This document shows, piece by piece, positions 8,493-18,517 of a DNA stretch of 64,000 nt. The notes under the pieces were generated by a model. The model did not search any database. It was not told where the DNA came from and saw only the letters and a program-made list of their open reading frames with translations. A program made the translations under genes and the position numbers. The stretch's first letter is position 1; every line of letters starts with the position of its first letter. Origin of the DNA: Desulfarculaceae bacterium (GTDB taxonomy: Bacteria > Desulfobacterota > Desulfarculia > Desulfarculales > Desulfarculaceae); the NCBI GenBank assembly GCA_021737145.1, contig JAIPEN010000013.1, positions 41,911 to 105,910 on the forward strand, read 5' to 3'.

Positions 8493-10430
8493 TCAGGCGC
8501 GGCGGGAGGCCGCCGCCCCGGCGGGTGAAGGCGCGGCGGCCTCGTCCGGCCCGGCGGCGCGGCCCCGGCGTTTGCGCAGGTTGTTTATCACCAGTCCGGC
8601 CAATAGCCCCCCGGCCGGGACCAGCAGCCAGGCCAGCCCCAGGGCGGCGGCCACCAATAGCCCCAGGCCCGCGGCCAGGGACAGGCCCCGCTCCAGCAGG
8701 TTCAGGCGGTGGGCCAGATAGCCCACGAAGCTCATCTGCAAGGCACCCAGGCCCAGCACCACCAGGGTCACCGTGGCCATGAGCGGCCCGGCCTGGGTGC
8801 CCGGGGTCAGCAGCAGGGAACCGTTGTAGGCGAATACGTAGGGCACCAAAAATCCGGCCACCGCCGCGCCGATGGACAACAGGGCGGTCTTGATGTAGCG
8901 CGCCTCGGCGATGCGGCTGGCCACGATGGCCGCCATGCCCACCGGCGGGGTGAGCCCGGAAAAGGCCCCGAAGTAAAAGGCGAACATGTGGGCCTGGATG
9001 GGCTCCAGACCCAGGCGGATCAGGGCGGGGATGGCCACCATGGCCCCCACCAGATAGGCGGCCACGGTGGGCACTTCCAGGCCCAGGATGATCACGCAGC
9101 CCATGGCCATGACCAGGGCCACGAACAGGCTGCCCCCGGCCCAGGTCTCCACCGAGTAGCCCACCAGCATCCCCAGGCCGGTCTTGGTGACCAGGGCGAT
9201 GATGGGCCCCAGGGTGGCGCAGGCCACGGCCACCTTGGCCCCGGTGACCGCGCCCTTGACGCAGCCGGCCAGCACCCGCTTGAGCGGCGGGCGGGTGCGG
9301 CGCCGGAGCAGGCTCAGGGCCAAAAGGCTGACGATGCCCCAGAAGGCGGCGAACATGGCCGGGAAGCCCAGGAAGAACAGCACCAGGATGGCCGCCACCG
9401 GCACCATGAACAGGGGCGCGGTGGCCAACAGCACCCCCCGGTCAGGCTTTTCGGTGAGCGGGGCCACCTTGAGCTTCAGGGCCGAGAAGTGCACGAAAAA
9501 GGCCACGGACACGAAGTAGAGCGCCGCCGGGATGGCCGCGGCGCTGATGATATCCGCGTAGGGCACCCCCAGCAGGTCGGCCATGACAAAGGCCCCGGCC
9601 CCCATGATCGGGGGCATGATCTGGGCCCCGCCCGAGGCCGCCGCCTCCACGCTGGCCGCCACCTCCGGCTTGTAGCCCACCCGCTTCATCAGGGGGATGG
9701 TGAAGGCGCCGGTCACCGCGATGTTGGGGGTGGCCTGGCCGGTGGTGGTGCCCATCAGGGCCGAGGAGATCACCGCGGTCATGGCCGGGCCGGAGCGGGA
9801 GTAGCGCCCCACCACCTTGCCCAGCTCCAAGAAGAAGTCGTTGGCCCCCAGGGCCCCCAGCATGCCGCCGAAGAAGATGAACAGGAAGATGACGTTGGCG
9901 CTGATGATCAGGATGGTGCCCCACAGGTCGTAGGAGCCGAAGGTCAGGTCCACGGTGGTGATCAGCTCGCCCACCGACAGTTCGGGCCCGCCCAGCAGAT
10001 GACCGAAAAAGCCGTAGGCCAGCAGCAGGCAGGCCATGGAGGGCAGAATCCAGCCGAAGCTCTGCCAGCAGGCCGCAAAGACGATGAACAGCACCAAAAA
10101 GCCCACCACCACGTCCAGGATGGTGGGGAAGCCCACGTTGAACAGCAGGCTCTCCAGGTTTATCCAGAGGTAGGCCACCACGCTCAGGCTGGCCGCTATC
10201 ATCAGCCACCAGAACCAGCGCCCCTTGCCCGCCTTGGCCGCGCCCAGGAAGATGAGCACCAGGGCGAAGACCAGGTGGATCATGCGGTGCTCGATGGTGC
10301 CCACCACCGAGAAGTAGACGTTTATCAGGTGGTACAGGGCCATGGCCACCGCGACCAAAGCCAGGGCAGCGTCCCACCAGGAGGGGAACAGGCGCCGGCT
10401 TTCCGGGGTTGGCTGCGGGTCGGTGGACAT
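8493..10430 (-). CDS. TRAP transporter fused permease (4TM/12TM), TAXI type
   Basis: Inner-membrane subunit of a tripartite ATP-independent periplasmic transporter, 645 residues, in which the small (4-helix) and large (12-helix, DctM-like) subunits are fused, as is usual for TAXI systems. The first about 130 residues carry the small-subunit helices; GTTTGQATPNIAVTGAFTIPLMKRVGY and GGAQIMPPIMGAGAFVMADLLGVPY are typical DctM-type segments. The C-terminus ends in a basic, alanine-rich tail. The gene lies between its binding protein and an acyl-CoA synthetase. Transport is expected to be driven by a Na+ or H+ gradient. The substrate is unknown, probably a carboxylate. Confidence 0.92.
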   Translation of the reverse strand: MSTDPQPTPESRRLFPSWWDAALALVAVAMALYHLINVYFSVVGTIEHRMIHLVFALVLIFLGAAKAGKGRWFWWLMIAASLSVVAYLWINLESLLFNVGFPTILDVVVGFLVLFIVFAACWQSFGWILPSMACLLLAYGFFGHLLGGPELSVGELITTVDLTFGSYDLWGTILIISANVIFLFIFFGGMLGALGANDFFLELGKVVGRYSRSGPAMTAVISSALMGTTTGQATPNIAVTGAFTIPLMKRVGYKPEVAASVEAAASGGAQIMPPIMGAGAFVMADLLGVPYADIISAAAIPAALYFVSVAFFVHFSALKLKVAPLTEKPDRGVLLATAPLFMVPVAAILVLFFLGFPAMFAAFWGIVSLLALSLLRRRTRPPLKRVLAGCVKGAVTGAKVAVACATLGPIIALVTKTGLGMLVGYSVETWAGGSLFVALVMAMGCVIILGLEVPTVAAYLVGAMVAIPALIRLGLEPIQAHMFAFYFGAFSGLTPPVGMAAIVASRIAEARYIKTALLSIGAAVAGFLVPYVFAYNGSLLLTPGTQAGPLMATVTLVVLGLGALQMSFVGYLAHRLNLLERGLSLAAGLGLLVAAALGLAWLLVPAGGLLAGLVINNLRKRRGRAAGPDEAAAPSPAGAAASRRA

Positions 10431-10510
10431 GGGCCTATCCGTGGGGGTTCAAGGTTGCGCGCCCCCCGGCCGGGTGGGCCGGAGGGCGCGTGAAACAGGG
10501 CTGAGGACGG

Positions 10511-11578
10511 TTATTCCACCGGGTAGACCGTCTGGAAATATTTGAGGCCGTAGGGGATATTGTTCTCCTCGAAGAACTTACGGGCCCCGGGGTGCCAATC
10601 CTTTTTGGGCACGGGATAGGCCCCCAGCTTGTCCGGGGTCCAGGCCTTGCCCGAGCTGTGATAGGTCTTCATCTGGTCGCGGTGGCCAAAAGTGGTCTTA
10701 AGGATGTTGTAGACCACCTTCTCCGGGATCTGGGGATACACCGCCCAGGCCAGGACGATGTTGAAGCCCATCACCTTTTGCTGGGGCGCCCCCTTGCCCA
10801 ACACGCCCTTGGGCATGGTGGCGGTGGCGGCGTACACCGGGCCGTAGAGCTCGCCGGACTTTTTACGCATGGCCGGGGTGGCGGTGACGAAGAGCACCTT
10901 GCGCTTGCTCATGAGTTCCTTGAGCTTGGGCACGGTGGTGTAGATGCCCTTGCCCCGCTCGGGGCAAAAGGCCACCGCCGCGTCGGTCTTGCCCAGGATC
11001 ATGTCGTTGTAGCCGGCGTAGCCGGTGTACTGCCACTTGACCGAATCCAGGACATCCTTGCCCGCCCCGCCCAGGAGCTTGTAGGCCATGTCGTACTTGG
11101 TGGTGCCTTTGGGCCAGGTGGCCACCCGCTTGCCCTTCAGGTCGGCCAGGGTCTTGATCTTGGGGTCCAGGGTGATGAAGCTCACCGCCAGGGACTGCTG
11201 ATAGCACATGACCATGATGTCCTTGACCTTGCCGGCCATCCGCTTGAAGGGGGGCCTGCCCGCCTGGGCCGCCTCGAACATCTCGGCCGAGCAGGTGAAG
11301 AAGGTGCGTGTGCGCTTCTTGGGGTCCATGCCCACCACCTTGATGTTCTCCGGGGTGCCGGTGGACTCCAGCACCGAGCCGCGCACCTGGTCCGAGTACT
11401 TGTTGAGCAAGTCGCACATGCCGAAGCCCAGTATGTAACTGGAGCCTCCGAAGGTGGTGGTGCGGGCCTCGACCCGGTAGAGCTTGCCAGCCTGGGCCGG
11501 TCCCGGCAGGGCCAGCAAACCAGCCGCCAGGGCCATCACCCCGGCCGCCGCCAACATGAGCAGGGCTTTTTTGCGCAT
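10511..11578 (-). CDS. TRAP transporter TAXI-family solute-binding protein
   Basis: Periplasmic substrate receptor of 355 residues for the fused TRAP permease 80 nt downstream. It has a signal peptide (MRKKALLMLAAAGVMALAAG, cleavage near AQA-G) and a TAXI-like mature part, with LADLKGKRVATWPKGTTKYD at about 150 matching the conserved 'DLKGKRV--G--GS' region. The ATG at 11576-11578 is preferred over the TTG two codons upstream because AGGGAG is 7 nt before the ATG. The PAS-LuxR gene lies upstream on the same strand, so local regulation is plausible. Confidence 0.9.
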   Translation of the reverse strand: MRKKALLMLAAAGVMALAAGLLALPGPAQAGKLYRVEARTTTFGGSSYILGFGMCDLLNKYSDQVRGSVLESTGTPENIKVVGMDPKKRTRTFFTCSAEMFEAAQAGRPPFKRMAGKVKDIMVMCYQQSLAVSFITLDPKIKTLADLKGKRVATWPKGTTKYDMAYKLLGGAGKDVLDSVKWQYTGYAGYNDMILGKTDAAVAFCPERGKGIYTTVPKLKELMSKRKVLFVTATPAMRKKSGELYGPVYAATATMPKGVLGKGAPQQKVMGFNIVLAWAVYPQIPEKVVYNILKTTFGHRDQMKTYHSSGKAWTPDKLGAYPVPKKDWHPGARKFFEENNIPYGLKYFQTVYPVE

Positions 11579-11734
11579 ATTCAAACTCCCTCTCCATAAG
11601 CAAAGTGCACGGCAAAAAACGCGCGGCCCAGCCCGGGAAGACGGCTGCCCGCCAGCCGGCTCCCTGGGCCGGACCGCTGCCTAGGGTCATGTTAAGGCTT
11701 GGGGCTTGCCACACAAATATAATTTATCGGCAGT

Positions 11735-11740
11735 ATTATA
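11735..11740 (-). promoter_or_regulatory. -10-like TATAAT upstream of the TAXI/TRAP operon
   Basis: A perfect TATAAT (minus strand, 11740-11735) sits in an AT-rich stretch (about 11710-11765) that stands out from the GC-rich surroundings, between the PAS-LuxR gene and the TAXI gene. Upstream on the same strand, CTGACAAAATAG offers only poorly spaced -35 matches (18-20 bp), which would fit an activator-dependent promoter. The LuxR-type regulator next door is the natural candidate. Confidence 0.4.
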
Positions 11741-11781
11741 ATAGGCTAAAACTACTATTTTGTCAGAGCGAAAAGGCCGGC

Positions 11782-12678
11782 CTATCCCTCGGACAGGCTC
11801 ATCAGGTAGGAGCAAAGGTTGAGCTTTTTCTTTTTCAGGCCCAGCTTGGCCCGGATGTTCTGGCGGTGAAAGGCCACCGCGTTCTCGCTGATCACCAGCA
11901 TCTGGGCTATTTCGCTGGAAGTCTTGCCGTCGCGCACCAGGCGGGCCACCTCCAGCTCCTTGGGGGTCAGCCCCACCAGGCGCGAGGAGAGCCGCCGGGC
12001 AAAGGGCGAGGTCACCTCGCTCACCCCGGTCTTGACCGCCTCGGCCAGGGCCCGCTGGTCCGGCCCCAGGCCGCTGGCCAGCAGGCGCTCCAAAAAGGGC
12101 CGCACCAGCGACCCCACGCTGGCGGCCACCTTTTCCTCCAGCTCCTTTTTCTCCTCGGCCCGGTGGTTGAGCATCACCTTGAGCGCGTTGTTGGCCGCCT
12201 CCAGCTCGGCGGTGCGCTGGGCCACCTTGCCCTCCAGATGCTCCTCGGCCGCCTTGGCCCGGGTGATATCCTCCACGATGACGATGAAGTACTTGGCCTG
12301 GCCCTGGTCGTCGCGGACCATGGAGCAGCGCACGCTGGCCCACCACATGGTGCCGTCCAGCCGGAAGTAGCGCTTCTCCACGATGTAGTCGGAGATCTCG
12401 CCGGCCAACAGCTTCTTGAAGCGCTCGATGGTCCACACATCGTCGGGATGGGTGCATTCCCACAGGCGCAGCTTTAAAAAAGCCGGGTCGCCCGGCGGGT
12501 AGCCGAACAGCTCGGAGGAGCGCCGGTTGGCCCGGCGGATGCGCCCGGTGAGGTCGCCGTGCACGATGCCCACCGGCGCCTGCTCAAAGGTGGCCCGGAA
12601 CCGGGCCTCGCTCTCGGCCAGGGCCTTCTGGGCCCGCTCCAGCTCGGCCATGCGCCGTGTGCCTGCTTCCCGCGCCAT
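11782..12678 (-). CDS. PAS domain, LuxR-type HTH transcriptional regulator
   Basis: Cytoplasmic sensor-regulator of 298 residues. A PAS domain with PAC segment (about 15-135: ARFRATFEQAPVGIVHGDL ... FIVIVEDITR) is followed by a coiled-coil linker (EGKVAQRTAELEAANNAL onward) and a C-terminal LuxR/GerE helix-turn-helix (about 235-298: LTPKELEVARLVRDGKTSSE, then IAQMLVISENAVAFHRQNIR). The start at 12678 is preferred over the ATG at 12693 because GAGGA lies 6 nt upstream. The linker plus HTH closely resembles the end of the larger regulator at 47161-49557. The likely target is the TAXI-TRAP operon downstream. No haem or flavin ligand is evident. Confidence 0.87.
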   Translation of the reverse strand: MAREAGTRRMAELERAQKALAESEARFRATFEQAPVGIVHGDLTGRIRRANRRSSELFGYPPGDPAFLKLRLWECTHPDDVWTIERFKKLLAGEISDYIVEKRYFRLDGTMWWASVRCSMVRDDQGQAKYFIVIVEDITRAKAAEEHLEGKVAQRTAELEAANNALKVMLNHRAEEKKELEEKVAASVGSLVRPFLERLLASGLGPDQRALAEAVKTGVSEVTSPFARRLSSRLVGLTPKELEVARLVRDGKTSSEIAQMLVISENAVAFHRQNIRAKLGLKKKKLNLCSYLMSLSEG

Positions 12679-12854
12679 GTCGTCCTCTTTCATTGGTCAT
12701 AGGGCCTGTTTTGGATTTACTGCCATTTTACTATCACATAGTCCCTTCTGCCCAGGCCGGACCGCGGCCCCGCCGCTCTGAATAACTAAGCCTCAAAACA
12801 CAGGGCAAACATGCTAAAATCCTCCTACACCTGCCTCTAGCTAAGGATTCGGAA

Positions 12855-15800
12855 TTGTTGCCTGGCAACAAACCTAAATCCAACGGAAAAATTTTTGCCC
12901 TGAAATTCATGGGCGTGGCGGCCGTTTGTTTTGTCGCCTCCCAGCTTGGCCTGATCTTATCCACGGTGCAGGGCAACATGACCCTGCTCTGGCCGCCGGC
13001 CGGGCTGGCCCTGGCCGCCCTGTTGCTCTGGGGCCCGGGCATGGCCCCGGCCGTGGCCCTGGGGGTGCTGGCGGCCACCGCGGCCAGCGGGGCTCCCTGG
13101 CCCTTCTGCCTCCTGACCGCCCTGGGCGCCGCCGCCGGGCCCCTGATCGGCTGGCGGCTTTTGCAATGGCAGGGCCTGGACAACACCCTGGAGCGGGTGC
13201 GCGACGTGGTGGACCTGGCGGTGTGGGGCGGCCTGGCCGGGGGCATGGTCAGCGCCACGGCCGGGGCGCTTGCCCTCTGGGCCGGCGGCCTCATCAACTG
13301 GCAGGAGGTGGGCCAGCCCTGGCTCAGCTGGTGGCTGGGCGATTCGGTGGGGGTGGTCTTGATCACCCCGGTGGTGCTCGCCTGGTCCACCCGCCCGGCC
13401 ATCACCTGGCGGCCGCCGCGCATCATCGAGGGGGCCCTGTGGCTGGTGAGCTACCTGGTGATCATCGGGGTGGTGTTCAGCGGCCGGGTGTCGCCCTCCC
13501 TGGCCGACGCCCTGGATTTTTTGCCCTTCCCCCTCATCTTCTGGGCGGCTCTGAGATTCGGCCGTCGCCTCACCACCGTGGCCTGCCTGTTCATCTGCTA
13601 TGCCGCGGTGGGGGCCGCCACCGCCGGAGTGGGCCCCTTTTCCGAAGAGCCCGGCCGCCAGGCGGCGCTGCTCTTGTGGGCCTATTTGGGAGCCCTGTCC
13701 CTGGGGGCCCTGTGTCTGGCCGCCTCCCTGGGCCAGACCCGCCGGGCCCTGACCTCCCTGGCCGGCCACCGCGACGCCCTGGCCCAGGCGGTGAAAAACC
13801 GCACCGCCGAGCTGGAGCAGGCGGCCCGGGCCCTGGCCGACAGCGAGGAGCGCTACCGCACCCTGGTGGAAAAATCGCCCCTGGGGGTGGCCCTGATCGA
13901 GGCGGACGGGAACTATCTCTACCTGAACCCCGGCTTCACCCGCCTGACCGGCTACACCATGGAGGACCTGCCCAGCGGCGCGGCCTGGTTCCGCCTGGCC
14001 TTCCCGGACCGGGAGCTTCGCCAAGAGGTCATCGCCACCTGGCAACAGGAGTTGGACTTCGCCGAGCCGGGCCAGGTGCGGCCCCGCACCTATCCGGTGA
14101 TGTGCAAGGACGGCTCGCGCAAGCAAATACTCTTCCGGCCGGTGACCCTGAGCGGCGGCGAACAGCTGATGACCTGCGAGGACGTGAGCCAGCAGGAGCA
14201 GGCCGCCCGGGTGATGGCCGAGAGCGAGGAGCGCCATCGGGCCCTGTTGGACAGCCTGCAAGAGGGCGTGGTGCTGGTGGGCCGCGACGGGTCCCTGTTG
14301 AGCTGGAACCGGGCCGCCGCGCGCATAACCGGCTTCGACGCCCGGCGGATGCTGGGGCGCAACACCCGCGAGGCCGGCTGGCCCCTGTACCTGCCCGACG
14401 GCTCCCCCTGCCCCCCCGAAAATCTGCCCTCGTCCCTGGTGCTGGCCAGCGGCGAACCGGTCAGCGAAAGACTCTACATCTACAAGGGCGACAACGGAGA
14501 GCGCTGGCTCTCCACCAACGGCCAGCCCCTGTTTCAAGACGACTCCGGAAAGCCCACCGCGGCGTCGATCTCCTTCACCGACGTCACCGAGAGCCGCGAG
14601 GCCCACCAGGCGCTCAAGGCCTCGGAAGCCAAGTTCCGCCTGCTGGCCGACAACATGGCCGACGTGGTCTGGACCCTGGACCGGGACCGCAGGTTCACCT
14701 ACGTCAGCCCCTCGGTGCAGCGGCTGTTGGGCTATGACCTCTCCGAGCTGCACCACCTATCCCCCCGGGTGATCATGCCCTCGAATTGGCAGGACGCGGC
14801 CACCCAGATAAAACAACAGATGCGCGCCATGCAAGGCCAGGACCCGGCCAAGGCCTCCCTGGTGGTGGAAAACCTGCTGCAGGCCAAGGACGGGCGCCAG
14901 GTGATGGTGGAATCGCTCATCCGCCGCCTGTACAACGACCAGGGGGAGTTCATCGGCTACACCGGGGCCTCCCGCGACGTGACCGAGCGCAAGCTGACCG
15001 AGCAGGCGCTCAAGGCCAGCGAGGAAAAGTTCTCCCGCCTGTACATGACCAGCCCGGTGTGGATGTCGCTCAACCGGGTGGATGACGGGGTGTACCTGGA
15101 GGTGAACCAGGCCTTTGAGCAGATAACCGGCTACAGCCGCGACGAAGCCGTGGGCAAGGCCTCGGTCCAGTTGGGCCTCTGGCCCGACCCCGCCGAGCGG
15201 TCCCAGGTCGTGGACATGCTCAAGGCACAGGGATCCTTGCATCAGAAGCCGATGGAGTTTTGCATGCGCTCGGGCGAGAGACGCCGCTTCCTGTGGTCGT
15301 CCGAGCTGATAACCCTGCAGGACGATCAGGTAATGCTCAACGTCCTGCTGGACGTGACCGAGCTGGAGCGGGCCGAGCAGGCCCTGGCCGAGAGCGAGCA
15401 GAGTTTCCGCACCGTGGTGGAGAACTCCCTGGCCGGCATCTACGTGATCCAGGGCGGCCGCTTCACCTACGTGAATCCCCGCCTGGCCCAGATGCTGGGC
15501 TACGACTCACCCGGCGAGCTGAGGGGGGCGGTTCCCTGGGATCTGGTGCATCCCGAAGACCGGGAGATGGTGCGCAACCTGGGCAGCGCCCGCGAGGAGC
15601 ACCACCTGGAGCCCAACTGCTACACCTTCCGGGTGATGACCAAGGATGGCGGGGTGCTCTGGCTGGAAACCATGGGGGCCCACGCCCAGTACCGGGGGGC
15701 TCCGGCCAACGTGGGCAACGTGATCGACATCACCCAGCGCAAGGCCGCCGAGCAGGCCCTCAAGGAGAGCGAGGAGCAATACCGCCTGCTGGTGAGCACC

Positions 15801-17276
15801 GCCCAGGACGCCATCTACATCATCCAAGGCGGCAAGCTGGTCTTTGCCAACCCCATGGTGGAGCGCATCACCGGACGCAGCGCCCGGGAGCTGTCCCAGA
15901 CCTCCTTCGCCGAGCTGCTGCATCCCGATGACCTGGACCTGGCCACAAAACGCTATCAGCAACGCCTGGCCGGCGAAAAGGCGCCGGACAACTATCCCAT
16001 GCGGGTGGTGGCTACCGACGGCAAGACCCGCTGGATACAGGCCAGCGCGGTGCCCCTCACCTGGAAAGGCCGCCCGGCCATCCTCTACGTGGCCCGGGAC
16101 ACCACCGAACAGCGGCGCATGGAGGCCCGCCTGCGCCAAAGCCAGAAGCTGGAGGCGGTGGGCACCCTGGCCGGAGGCATCGCCCACGACTTCAACAACA
16201 TCCTGGCAGCCATCATGGGCTACACCGAACTGAGCCTGGCGGAGGCTCCGGCTGGCAGCCATTTGGCCGAGAATTTGGACGAGGTGCTCATCGCCAGCAA
16301 GCGGGCCCGCGACCTGGTGCGCCAGATACTCTCCTTCAGCCGCCAGAGCAAGCACCAGCTCCGCCCCCTGGCGCTGGCCGAGGCGGTGGAAGAGGTGCTG
16401 CGCCTCATCCGGGCCTCCATCCCCTCCAACGTGGCCCTGGAGGCCGATCTGGAGTCCCGGGCCAGGGTGATGGCCGATCCGGTGCAGATCCACCAGCTCT
16501 TGATGAACCTGTGCGCCAACGCGGCCCAGGCCCTGGAGGACAGCGGCGGCACCATCTGGATCAACCTGCGGGAGGAGGAGCTGTCCCCGGACGACGAGGC
16601 GGTGGGCCCCGCTCTGCCGGCCGGGCCCTATCTGCTGCTGAGCGTGGCCGATGACGGGCCCGGCGTCCCTCCCGAGGTCAGGGACCGCATCTTCGAGCCC
16701 TTTTTCACCACCAAGGAGACCGGACGGGGTTCGGGCCTGGGCCTTTCGGCGGCGCACGGCATCGTGCAGGGCCACCAGGGCGCCATACGCCTGGAGGACC
16801 GGCCCGGCGGCGGCACGGTGTTCCGCGTCCTGCTGCCCGAAGTAGACCAGGACTATGTGGAGGAAGCCCCCCTGCCCGAGCCTCCCCGGGCCAAGGACGG
16901 CGAGAGGGTGATGTTCGTGGACGATGAGCCCTCCCTGGTGGAGATCGCCCGCCACATCCTGAGCCGCCTGGGCTACCGGGTGGATGGCTACACCTCCAGC
17001 ACCGAGGCCCTGGCCGCCTTCCAGGCCCAGCCCGACGCCTTCGACCTGGTCATCACCGACCAGACCATGCCCTCCATGACCGGCGCGGCCCTGGTGCGCG
17101 AGATCAAGGAGCTGCGCCCCGAGCTGCCGGTGATCATCGCCACCGGCTTCAGCCGCCAGCTAAGCCCGGAGCAGGCCCGGCAGGCCGGGGTGGCCGCCTT
17201 TGTGATGAAACCCATAACCAGCCAGGAGATCGCGCACACGGTGCGCCGGGTGCTGGACGGGGAGTGGGACGGCTAG
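12855..17276 (+). CDS. hybrid sensor histidine kinase: MASE1, six PAS, HisKA/HATPase, receiver
   Basis: Membrane-bound sensor kinase of 1473 residues. Residues about 15-300 are eight or so hydrophobic helices of MASE1 type. Six PAS domains follow, each introduced by an ALA/KxSEExxRxLV helix (about 330, 455, 590, 720, 845 and 970). HisKA carries the phospho-acceptor His in [15 protein letters not shown] (about 1110), then HATPase with [17 protein letters not shown] and [13 protein letters not shown], and a receiver domain (about 1350-1470) with VFVDDEPSL, the phospho-Asp in [10 protein letters not shown] and the Lys in FVMKPI. TTG at 12855 has AAGGA 7 nt upstream; an internal ATG at 12909 is the alternative. 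It is divergent from the PAS-LuxR gene and has no adjacent partner regulator. Confidence 0.92.
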   Translation: MLPGNKPKSNGKIFALKFMGVAAVCFVASQLGLILSTVQGNMTLLWPPAGLALAALLLWGPGMAPAVALGVLAATAASGAPWPFCLLTALGAAAGPLIGWRLLQWQGLDNTLERVRDVVDLAVWGGLAGGMVSATAGALALWAGGLINWQEVGQPWLSWWLGDSVGVVLITPVVLAWSTRPAITWRPPRIIEGALWLVSYLVIIGVVFSGRVSPSLADALDFLPFPLIFWAALRFGRRLTTVACLFICYAAVGAATAGVGPFSEEPGRQAALLLWAYLGALSLGALCLAASLGQTRRALTSLAGHRDALAQAVKNRTAELEQAARALADSEERYRTLVEKSPLGVALIEADGNYLYLNPGFTRLTGYTMEDLPSGAAWFRLAFPDRELRQEVIATWQQELDFAEPGQVRPRTYPVMCKDGSRKQILFRPVTLSGGEQLMTCEDVSQQEQAARVMAESEERHRALLDSLQEGVVLVGRDGSLLSWNRAAARITGFDARRMLGRNTREAGWPLYLPDGSPCPPENLPSSLVLASGEPVSERLYIYKGDNGERWLSTNGQPLFQDDSGKPTAASISFTDVTESREAHQALKASEAKFRLLADNMADVVWTLDRDRRFTYVSPSVQRLLGYDLSELHHLSPRVIMPSNWQDAATQIKQQMRAMQGQDPAKASLVVENLLQAKDGRQVMVESLIRRLYNDQGEFIGYTGASRDVTERKLTEQALKASEEKFSRLYMTSPVWMSLNRVDDGVYLEVNQAFEQITGYSRDEAVGKASVQLGLWPDPAERSQVVDMLKAQGSLHQKPMEFCMRSGERRRFLWSSELITLQDDQVMLNVLLDVTELERAEQALAESEQSFRTVVENSLAGIYVIQGGRFTYVNPRLAQMLGYDSPGELRGAVPWDLVHPEDREMVRNLGSAREEHHLEPNCYTFRVMTKDGGVLWLETMGAHAQYRGAPANVGNVIDITQRKAAEQALKESEEQYRLLVSTAQDAIYIIQGGKLVFANPMVERITGRSARELSQTSFAELLHPDDLDLATKRYQQRLAGEKAPDNYPMRVVATDGKTRWIQASAVPLTWKGRPAILYVARDTTEQRRMEARLRQSQKLEAVGTLAGGIAHDFNNILAAIMGYTELSLAEAPAGSHLAENLDEVLIASKRARDLVRQILSFSRQSKHQLRPLALAEAVEEVLRLIRASIPSNVALEADLESRARVMADPVQIHQLLMNLCANAAQALEDSGGTIWINLREEELSPDDEAVGPALPAGPYLLLSVADDGPGVPPEVRDRIFEPFFTTKETGRGSGLGLSAAHGIVQGHQGAIRLEDRPGGGTVFRVLLPEVDQDYVEEAPLPEPPRAKDGERVMFVDDEPSLVEIARHILSRLGYRVDGYTSSTEALAAFQAQPDAFDLVITDQTMPSMTGAALVREIKELRPELPVIIATGFSRQLSPEQARQAGVAAFVMKPITSQEIAHTVRRVLDGEWDG

Positions 17277-17330
17277 GCCGGAACGAACCCGGGCGGCTCC
17301 CCCCCGAAGGCAGACGCGTCCTGGAGGCTG

Positions 17331-18395
17331 CTACTGCGCCAACAGCCTTTTCAACTGCGCGGCCCCGGCCTTGCTCTGGGGCTCCAGTTCCAGGAAATGG
17401 CGCATGTCGGCCACCGCCTGGTCCCGCTTTCCCATCTTTTCATAAAGCAGTCCGCGCCGGTACCAGGCCGGGGTTAGCTTGGGCCGCAGGGTCAACGAGG
17501 CGTTCATGTCGGCCAGGGCCTTGGCATAGTCGCCTTGGCGCTGATGGACCATGCCCCGGAACAGGCGGGCCTCGGCATAGCGGGGGTCATAGGCCAGGGC
17601 TTGGTTGTAGTCGGCCAGGGCCTTGTCGTTTTCCTTCAGCAGGAAGCGGGTCACTCCCCGGTTGGCCAGGACCGTGGGATCATAGGGGTTGATGGCCAGG
17701 CTTTTATCGTAGAGCACGATTGCTTGCTGATAATTTTTTTGCCGGCGGGCCTTGGTGCCTTCAATGGCATAGCGTGAGGCCATGCCCGAGGTCTTGAGCA
17801 CCCTTTCGGCGAAGTTATGGACCAGCTTCACCGGAAAGCCCGCTTTGTCCAGCGCCATGCCCATTCGGTACAGCTTGCCCACGTAACGCGGATCCAGGCA
17901 CACCGCCAGCACCAGGTCGCGCTCCACCTGGGGAGACCAGGCCCTCTTCCACAACAGACGGGCCATGCCCCGGTCATGGTAAGCCCGGGCAAAGCGGGGG
18001 TCCCGCTTCAGGGCCTGGTCGAACATCTCGATGGCCACGGCGGGGCGCTCCAGAGTGGCGTAGACATAGCCTTTGTTGTAATAGGCCAGCGCGTTGTCCG
18101 GGTCTTTTTTCAGGGCCTGGTTATAATCGGCCAGAGCTTTGCTGTAGTTTTTGGCAAAGTAGTGGGCATTGCCCCGATTGTTGTAGACCGTGGCCCGCTG
18201 GCTCGGGGTGAGCTTTCGGCTGCGCAGGCATTTGGCATATAGCTTCAGGGACTGCTCGTATTGGCCCTCCCGGCCCGCCCGGTCGGCGTCAAGGCAGCTT
18301 TGCGGGGCGCACTTGGCCGCCCCCTCGGCCGCCCCGGCCCAGACGGGCAGGGCCGCCAAAAGACAGACCGCCAGCACGATATTTTTCAGGCGCAT
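17331..18395 (-). CDS. secreted tetratricopeptide-repeat protein
   Basis: Exported protein of 354 residues with signal peptide MRLKNIVLAVCLLAALPVWA and then TPR units almost end to end (for example YNNRGNAHYFAKNYSKALAD, YYNKGYVYATLERPAVAIEM, LANRGVTRFLLKENDKALAD). Family knowledge: TPRs form superhelical scaffolds for protein-protein contacts. A Cys-rich start of the mature part (KCAPQSCLDADRAG) could form a disulfide. The frame is open a further 112 codons upstream, but that part has no export signal of its own, so the internal ATG directly before the signal peptide is used. The gene converges with the hybrid kinase. Partner unknown. Confidence 0.82.
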   Translation of the reverse strand: MRLKNIVLAVCLLAALPVWAGAAEGAAKCAPQSCLDADRAGREGQYEQSLKLYAKCLRSRKLTPSQRATVYNNRGNAHYFAKNYSKALADYNQALKKDPDNALAYYNKGYVYATLERPAVAIEMFDQALKRDPRFARAYHDRGMARLLWKRAWSPQVERDLVLAVCLDPRYVGKLYRMGMALDKAGFPVKLVHNFAERVLKTSGMASRYAIEGTKARRQKNYQQAIVLYDKSLAINPYDPTVLANRGVTRFLLKENDKALADYNQALAYDPRYAEARLFRGMVHQRQGDYAKALADMNASLTLRPKLTPAWYRRGLLYEKMGKRDQAVADMRHFLELEPQSKAGAAQLKRLLAQ

Positions 18396-18517
18396 GAACT
18401 CCCCCCACAAGAAAATTCGCACGCAATAATAACCCGGCCGCGCGGGCGGACACCCCCTGCAACGGTCCCCCCCGTATAAACCGCCCCGCGCCCCGAGCCG
18501 CCGGCGGGGGCTCTTTA

